The notes beneath the pieces were generated by a model that had not been told where the DNA came from, ran no database searches, and saw only the letters and a program-made list of their open reading frames with translations. Below are positions 14,333 through 17,239 of a stretch of 17,239 nt of DNA, one piece after another. Source of the DNA: DATLGB01 sp035540675 (GTDB lineage: Bacteria; Actinomycetota; Thermoleophilia; Solirubrobacterales; Solirubrobacteraceae); the NCBI GenBank assembly GCA_035540675.1, contig DATLGB010000006.1:1-17239 (forward strand), given 5' to 3'. The first letter of the stretch is position 1; each line of letters starts with the position of its first letter. Both the position numbers and the translations under genes were made by a program.

Positions 14333-15277
14333 TCAGGCGTCGAGCTGGTCGAGCGTGCAGGCCTCCGGCGGCTTGTCGTCGCGCCAGCGCAGGACCTTGG
14401 CGTTGTGGCGGATGCGGCCGTTGCTCATGTGGTCGAACGCGACCTCGACCACCAGCTCGGGGCGCAGCGCGATCCACTCGAGGTCACGGCCGGCCGACCA
14501 GCGGCTGGGCTCGCCCGAGCCGCGCTCGCCGGTCTCGTACGGCTTCAGCCGCGCCGGCAGCTCGCGCTTCTCCTTGGCGCTGAAGCCCGACGAGTGGCCG
14601 ACCTCGCGCAGCTGCCCCGCCTCGTCGTAGAGGGCGAGGATGATCGCGCCCACCGTGCCCTCCTCCTTGCCCGGGCGCCAGCCGCGCACGACCGCGTCCA
14701 TCGTGCGGACGCGCTTGATCTTGAGCATGCCGGTGCGCTCGCCGGGGCGGTACGGCGCGTCGAGCTCCTTGGCGATCACGCCCTCGGCGCCGCGCAGCCA
14801 CGGCTCGGCCTCGGACGGGTCGGTCGTCGCGGGCGTCAGGTTCGCCGGCGCCTCGACGAGCTGCTCGAGCCGCGCGCGCCGCTCGCGCTGCGGGAGGTCG
14901 AGCAGCACGTCGTCGCCGGCGCCGAGGACGTCGAAGGCGATGAAGCGGGCCGGCGTGGACTCCGCCAGCATGCGGATGCGCGACTCGGCGGGATGCACGC
15001 GCTGGCCGAGCGCGTCGAAGTCCTGGCGGCCCGCCGCGTCGAACACGACGATCTCGCCGTCGAGCACGTACCGGCCGGGCGGGAACGCGAGCTCCGGGAA
15101 GTAGCGCGTGAGCGGCTTGCCGTTGCGCGACTGCAGGTGCACGTCGTCGCCGTCGACGAACGCGATGCAGCGGTATCCGTCCCACTTCGGCTCGTAGATC
15201 CAGCGCTCGCCGGTGGGCAGCGCCTTGGCCGGGCGGGCGAGCTGGGGCAGGACCGGGGGCGTGAGCGGGAGCGCCAT
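14333..15277 (-). CDS. ligC: ATP-dependent DNA ligase, LigC-like
   Basis: The 314-residue protein has the nucleotidyltransferase motifs of ATP-dependent ligases: motif I EPKWDGYR with the adenylated Lys31, motif III VLDGEIV (71-77), IIIa ARFIAFDVL (110-118), IV EGVIAKEL (165-172) and V LKIKRVRTMD (185-194), followed by an OB domain ending at about 300 (ELVVEVAFDHMSNGRIRHNAKVLRWRDDK). There is no polymerase or nuclease domain, so this is the small stand-alone LigC class of actinobacteria, which seals nicks in repair (base-excision and minor end-joining roles in mycobacteria), not the replicative NAD-dependent ligase. No Ku gene is in the window. Start ATG 15277 gives the usual short lead-in before motif I. 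CACAGT (15290-15285) exactly 7 bases upstream may be its -10 box. The gene diverges from the SDR gene across 17 bases. Confidence 0.9.
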   Translation of the reverse strand: MALPLTPPVLPQLARPAKALPTGERWIYEPKWDGYRCIAFVDGDDVHLQSRNGKPLTRYFPELAFPPGRYVLDGEIVVFDAAGRQDFDALGQRVHPAESRIRMLAESTPARFIAFDVLGAGDDVLLDLPQRERRARLEQLVEAPANLTPATTDPSEAEPWLRGAEGVIAKELDAPYRPGERTGMLKIKRVRTMDAVVRGWRPGKEEGTVGAIILALYDEAGQLREVGHSSGFSAKEKRELPARLKPYETGERGSGEPSRWSAGRDLEWIALRPELVVEVAFDHMSNGRIRHNAKVLRWRDDKPPEACTLDQLDA

Positions 15278-15294
15278 CGGCCAGACTGTGCCAC
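15278..15294. promoter_or_regulatory. 17-base divergent promoter region, ligase / SDR
   Basis: The start codons of the two divergent genes are only 17 bases apart. CACAGT on the minus strand (15290-15285) is 7 bases from ATG 15277, and CAGACT on the plus strand (15282-15287) is 7 bases from ATG 15295. Both are weak CANNNT matches to TANNNT, and they overlap. There is no room for conventional leaders, so leaderless transcripts or promoters lying inside the opposite gene are the only options. Confidence 0.35.
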
Positions 15295-16272
15295 ATGCGA
15301 CTGCTCGTCATCGGGGGCACCGTGTTCGTCGGGCGCGCCGTGGTGGAGGTGGCGCTCGCCCGCGGCGACCACGTGACGATCTTCCACCGCGGCCGGCACG
15401 GCCGCGGGCGCTTCGACGGCCGCGCCGACGTCGTCCTCGGCGATCGGGTCACGGACCTCGACCGCCTGGCGGGGCGGCGCTGGGACGCGGTGGTCGACAC
15501 CTGCGGGTTCGACCCCGCCCACGTGGCGGCCAGCGCGTCGCGCCTGGCCGGCGCGGTCGACCAGTACGTGTTCGTCTCGACGGCGGGCGTGTACCGCGAC
15601 TGGCCGATGCGGCCGGTGCCGGACGAGGGGGCGCCGCTGCACGAGGGCGACGAGGACGACTACTCGGTGGCGAAGGCGGCGTGCGAGCGGGCGATCGACG
15701 CCGCGATGCCCGGGCGCGCGGCGCACGTCCGCGCCGGCGTGATCGTCGGGCCGTACGAGAACATCGGCCGGCTGCCGTGGTGGCTGCGGCGGATGGCGCG
15801 CGGCGGCCCGACGCTGGCGCCGGCACCGCCGGAGGCGCCCGTGCAGCACATCGACGTCCGCGACCTCGCGGACTTCATCCTGCGCCTGGCGCGGGAGCGG
15901 GTCGCCGGCCCGTTCAACGCGGTCTCCCGGCCGGGCGAGTGGAGCTGGGGCGAGCTGCTCGAGGCCTGCCGCGCCGCCACGGGCGCGCGCGCCGAGCTGG
16001 TGTGGACGGATCCCGCGCGGGTCGCGGCGGCGGTCGAGGACGCGTGGTCGGAGCTGCCCCTGTGGCCGATCCCGGGCGCGGCCGGCCTCTACGCCGTCGG
16101 GGCCGAGCGCGCCCGCAGCGCCGGCCTGCGGATCCGGCCCATCGCCGAGACGGTCACCGACACCTGGAGGTGGCTGTCGGGCCCGGACGGCGCCCTCGAC
16201 GACTGGCGCTCGGAGGTCCGGGCGACCGGGCTGGACGCGCAGCGCGAGCGCGCGCTGCTGGCGGCGGCGTGA
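15295..16272 (+). CDS. NAD(P)-dependent epimerase/dehydratase-like protein (extended/atypical SDR)
   Basis: The 325-residue protein has an N-terminal Rossmann motif GGTVFVG (7-13), an active-site region with FVSTAGVY (93-100) and the SDR YxxxK pair Tyr123/Lys127 in DYSVAK, plus the downstream VGPYENIGR and VQHIDVRDLADF that mark sugar-nucleotide epimerase/reductase-like SDRs. It probably binds NAD(H) or NADP(H) and acts on a sugar nucleotide or a related small molecule in the cytoplasm; the substrate is unknown. It also resembles the isoflavone-reductase-like/atypical group, for which catalytic activity is not always kept, but Ser/Tyr/Lys are all here. ATG 15295 puts the Rossmann loop at residue 7, as expected. 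The stop overlaps the LysR start by 4 bases (GTGA), so the two genes are one operon. Confidence 0.85.
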   Translation: MRLLVIGGTVFVGRAVVEVALARGDHVTIFHRGRHGRGRFDGRADVVLGDRVTDLDRLAGRRWDAVVDTCGFDPAHVAASASRLAGAVDQYVFVSTAGVYRDWPMRPVPDEGAPLHEGDEDDYSVAKAACERAIDAAMPGRAAHVRAGVIVGPYENIGRLPWWLRRMARGGPTLAPAPPEAPVQHIDVRDLADFILRLARERVAGPFNAVSRPGEWSWGELLEACRAATGARAELVWTDPARVAAAVEDAWSELPLWPIPGAAGLYAVGAERARSAGLRIRPIAETVTDTWRWLSGPDGALDDWRSEVRATGLDAQRERALLAAA

Positions 16273-17189
16273 CCCTCCAGCAGCTCCAATACTTCCTGTC
16301 GGCGATCCAGCACGGCTCCTTCTCGGCCGCCGCCGACGCGCTGCATCTCGCGCAGCCGTCGCTGTCGGAGCAGATCCGGCGCCTCGAAGCCGAGCTGGGC
16401 TCGCCGCTGTTCTCCCGCGGCGGCCGCGGCCTCGAGCTCACGGAGGCGGGGCGCCGCCTGCGCCCGCACGCCGAGCGCGTGCTGGCCGCGGTCGACGAGG
16501 CCCAGTCGTCGGTGCGCCAGATCTCCGCGATCGAGGGCGGGACGCTGTCGTTCGGCATGTTCGGCAACGCGCCGTACTACCTGCTGTCGGACCTGGTGCA
16601 GGACTTCAAGGCGCGCCACCCGAGCGTCCACATGCGCCTCACCGGCCTGAACTCGTCGACGGTCGCCGACGCGGTGCGCGAGGGGCGCCTCGAAGCGGGG
16701 CTGATCGTCCTGCCCATCGACGACCGCGGGCTCGAGGTGCGCACCGTCGCCCAGGACGAGATCGTGTTCATGAGCCGCGATCCCGACCGGCTGCGCGAGC
16801 CGATGACGATCGAGCGGCTCGTCCAGGCGCCGCTGATCCTCTACGACGCGCGCTACGGGTGGGACGACCCGACCCGCCAGCAACTGCTCCGGCGCGCGCA
16901 GCAGGCGGGCGTCACGCTCGAGCCCGACATCGAGGTGGAGTACGTCGAGGCCGCGCTCGAGCTGGCGGCGCGCGGGCTCGGCGACACGGTCGCGGCGCGC
17001 GCGATCGGCGTCGGCCGCGGCTTCGCGCGCCGGGTCGGGACCGTGTCGTTCGACCCGCCGCTGTACGACGCCTTCGCGTTCATCTACCGCCGCAACGCGC
17101 ACCTGTCGCCGGCGACGCGCGCGTTCATGGCGCTGGCGGAGCGGCGGATCACCGGCCTGGTGAGCTCGCTGCGCGACCGGGCCGCTTAA
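16269..17189 (+). CDS. LysR-family transcriptional regulator
   Basis: The 306-residue protein is a typical LTTR: winged helix-turn-helix at 1-60 (LQQLQYFLSAIQHGSFSAAADALHLAQPSLSEQIRRLEAELGSPLF..LTEAG, with the recognition helix near 28-42), a linker helix to about 90, and a two-lobed effector-binding domain (GGTLSFGMFG onward). Length is standard. GTG 16269 overlaps the SDR stop, and the family's first residues (TLQQLQYF) follow directly, which fixes the start. Most LysR genes diverge from their targets; here it is the distal gene of the SDR operon, so it may regulate its own operon from the 17-base promoter region or a target elsewhere. The effector is unknown. A strong hairpin follows 7 bases after the stop. 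Confidence 0.93.
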   Translation: MTLQQLQYFLSAIQHGSFSAAADALHLAQPSLSEQIRRLEAELGSPLFSRGGRGLELTEAGRRLRPHAERVLAAVDEAQSSVRQISAIEGGTLSFGMFGNAPYYLLSDLVQDFKARHPSVHMRLTGLNSSTVADAVREGRLEAGLIVLPIDDRGLEVRTVAQDEIVFMSRDPDRLREPMTIERLVQAPLILYDARYGWDDPTRQQLLRRAQQAGVTLEPDIEVEYVEAALELAARGLGDTVAARAIGVGRGFARRVGTVSFDPPLYDAFAFIYRRNAHLSPATRAFMALAERRITGLVSSLRDRAA

Positions 17190-17196
17190 AGAGGGG

Positions 17197-17234
17197 CGGC
17201 CGGCGGGCGCTCGGGGGGAAGCGCCGGCCGGCCG
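17197..17234 (+). terminator. Long GC hairpin after the LysR gene
   Basis: CGGCCGGC (17197-17204) pairs with 17227-17234, then a single G-G mismatch (17205/17226), then GGCGCT (17206-17211) pairs with AGCGCC (17220-17225), around an 8-base loop. Fourteen pairs beginning 7 bases after the TAA stop make a convincing terminator, although no T-run follows before the window ends. Confidence 0.7.
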
Positions 17235-17239
17235 GGAGA

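Noticed and set aside
15272..15298. LysR-type operator (T-N11-A dyad) between ligase and SDR genes
   Set aside because: Only about 6 of 11 positions match across the dyad and the outer ones are just the two start codons.

Overview
The window is a dense, extremely GC-rich stretch of ordinary-looking chromosome. GC richness, frequent GTG starts, a glucosyl-3-phosphoglycerate synthase, a LigC-type ATP-dependent ligase, an MrfA-type helicase and a DUF3352-like lipoprotein together suggest a high-GC actinobacterium. Class Thermoleophilia (Solirubrobacterales and relatives) is my best guess, but this is an inference from style and gene content, not a marker-gene assignment. I see no rRNA, tRNA, CRISPR, insertion sequence or phage gene. 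I call fifteen protein genes that fill almost all of the window; most other long open frames are GC-driven shadows.

Layout. (1) 183-3024, plus strand: a GT39-like multi-pass membrane protein followed by a DUF3352-like lipoprotein, apparently translationally coupled. (2) 3028-6319, minus strand: an MrfA/YprA-type DEAH helicase and, downstream of it, a secreted M23 peptidase. (3) 6341-8001, plus strand: GpgS and a HAD phosphatase with a 4-base overlap, a likely two-step route to glucosylglycerate; this pair diverges from the helicase across only 21 bases. (4) 7998-10332, minus strand: GpsA, whose stop overlaps that of the HAD gene, and glycerate kinase, separated by 214 bases that hold a perfect 13-bp hairpin. 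(5) 10428-10964, plus strand: a small one-pass membrane protein of unknown function. (6) 11005-15277, minus strand: LigC-type ligase, a secreted protein of unknown function, an EamA transporter and a lactate 2-monooxygenase-like flavoenzyme. (7) 15295-17189, plus strand: an atypical SDR and a LysR regulator with a 4-base overlap, closed by a strong terminator-like hairpin at the window end.

Function. The clearest metabolic theme is three-carbon phosphate and glycerate chemistry: GpgS consumes 3-phosphoglycerate, the HAD enzyme would release glucosylglycerate, glycerate kinase would return glycerate to phosphoglycerate, and GpsA makes glycerol-3-phosphate. The EamA and lactate-oxidising genes are 2 bases apart and may handle a small organic acid together. 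The rest is housekeeping: DNA repair (MrfA-like, LigC-like) and cell envelope (M23, lipoprotein).

The least ordinary signals are in the gaps. Several genes have -10-like hexamers 4-10 bases ahead of their start codons, which suggests leaderless transcripts. The EamA start codon and its -10-like box lie inside a perfect 14-bp inverted repeat, and the two convergent genes at 10964/11005 both end in the same nine bases, forming an inverted repeat across the gap. I did not find a convincing new multi-gene defence or mobile system.
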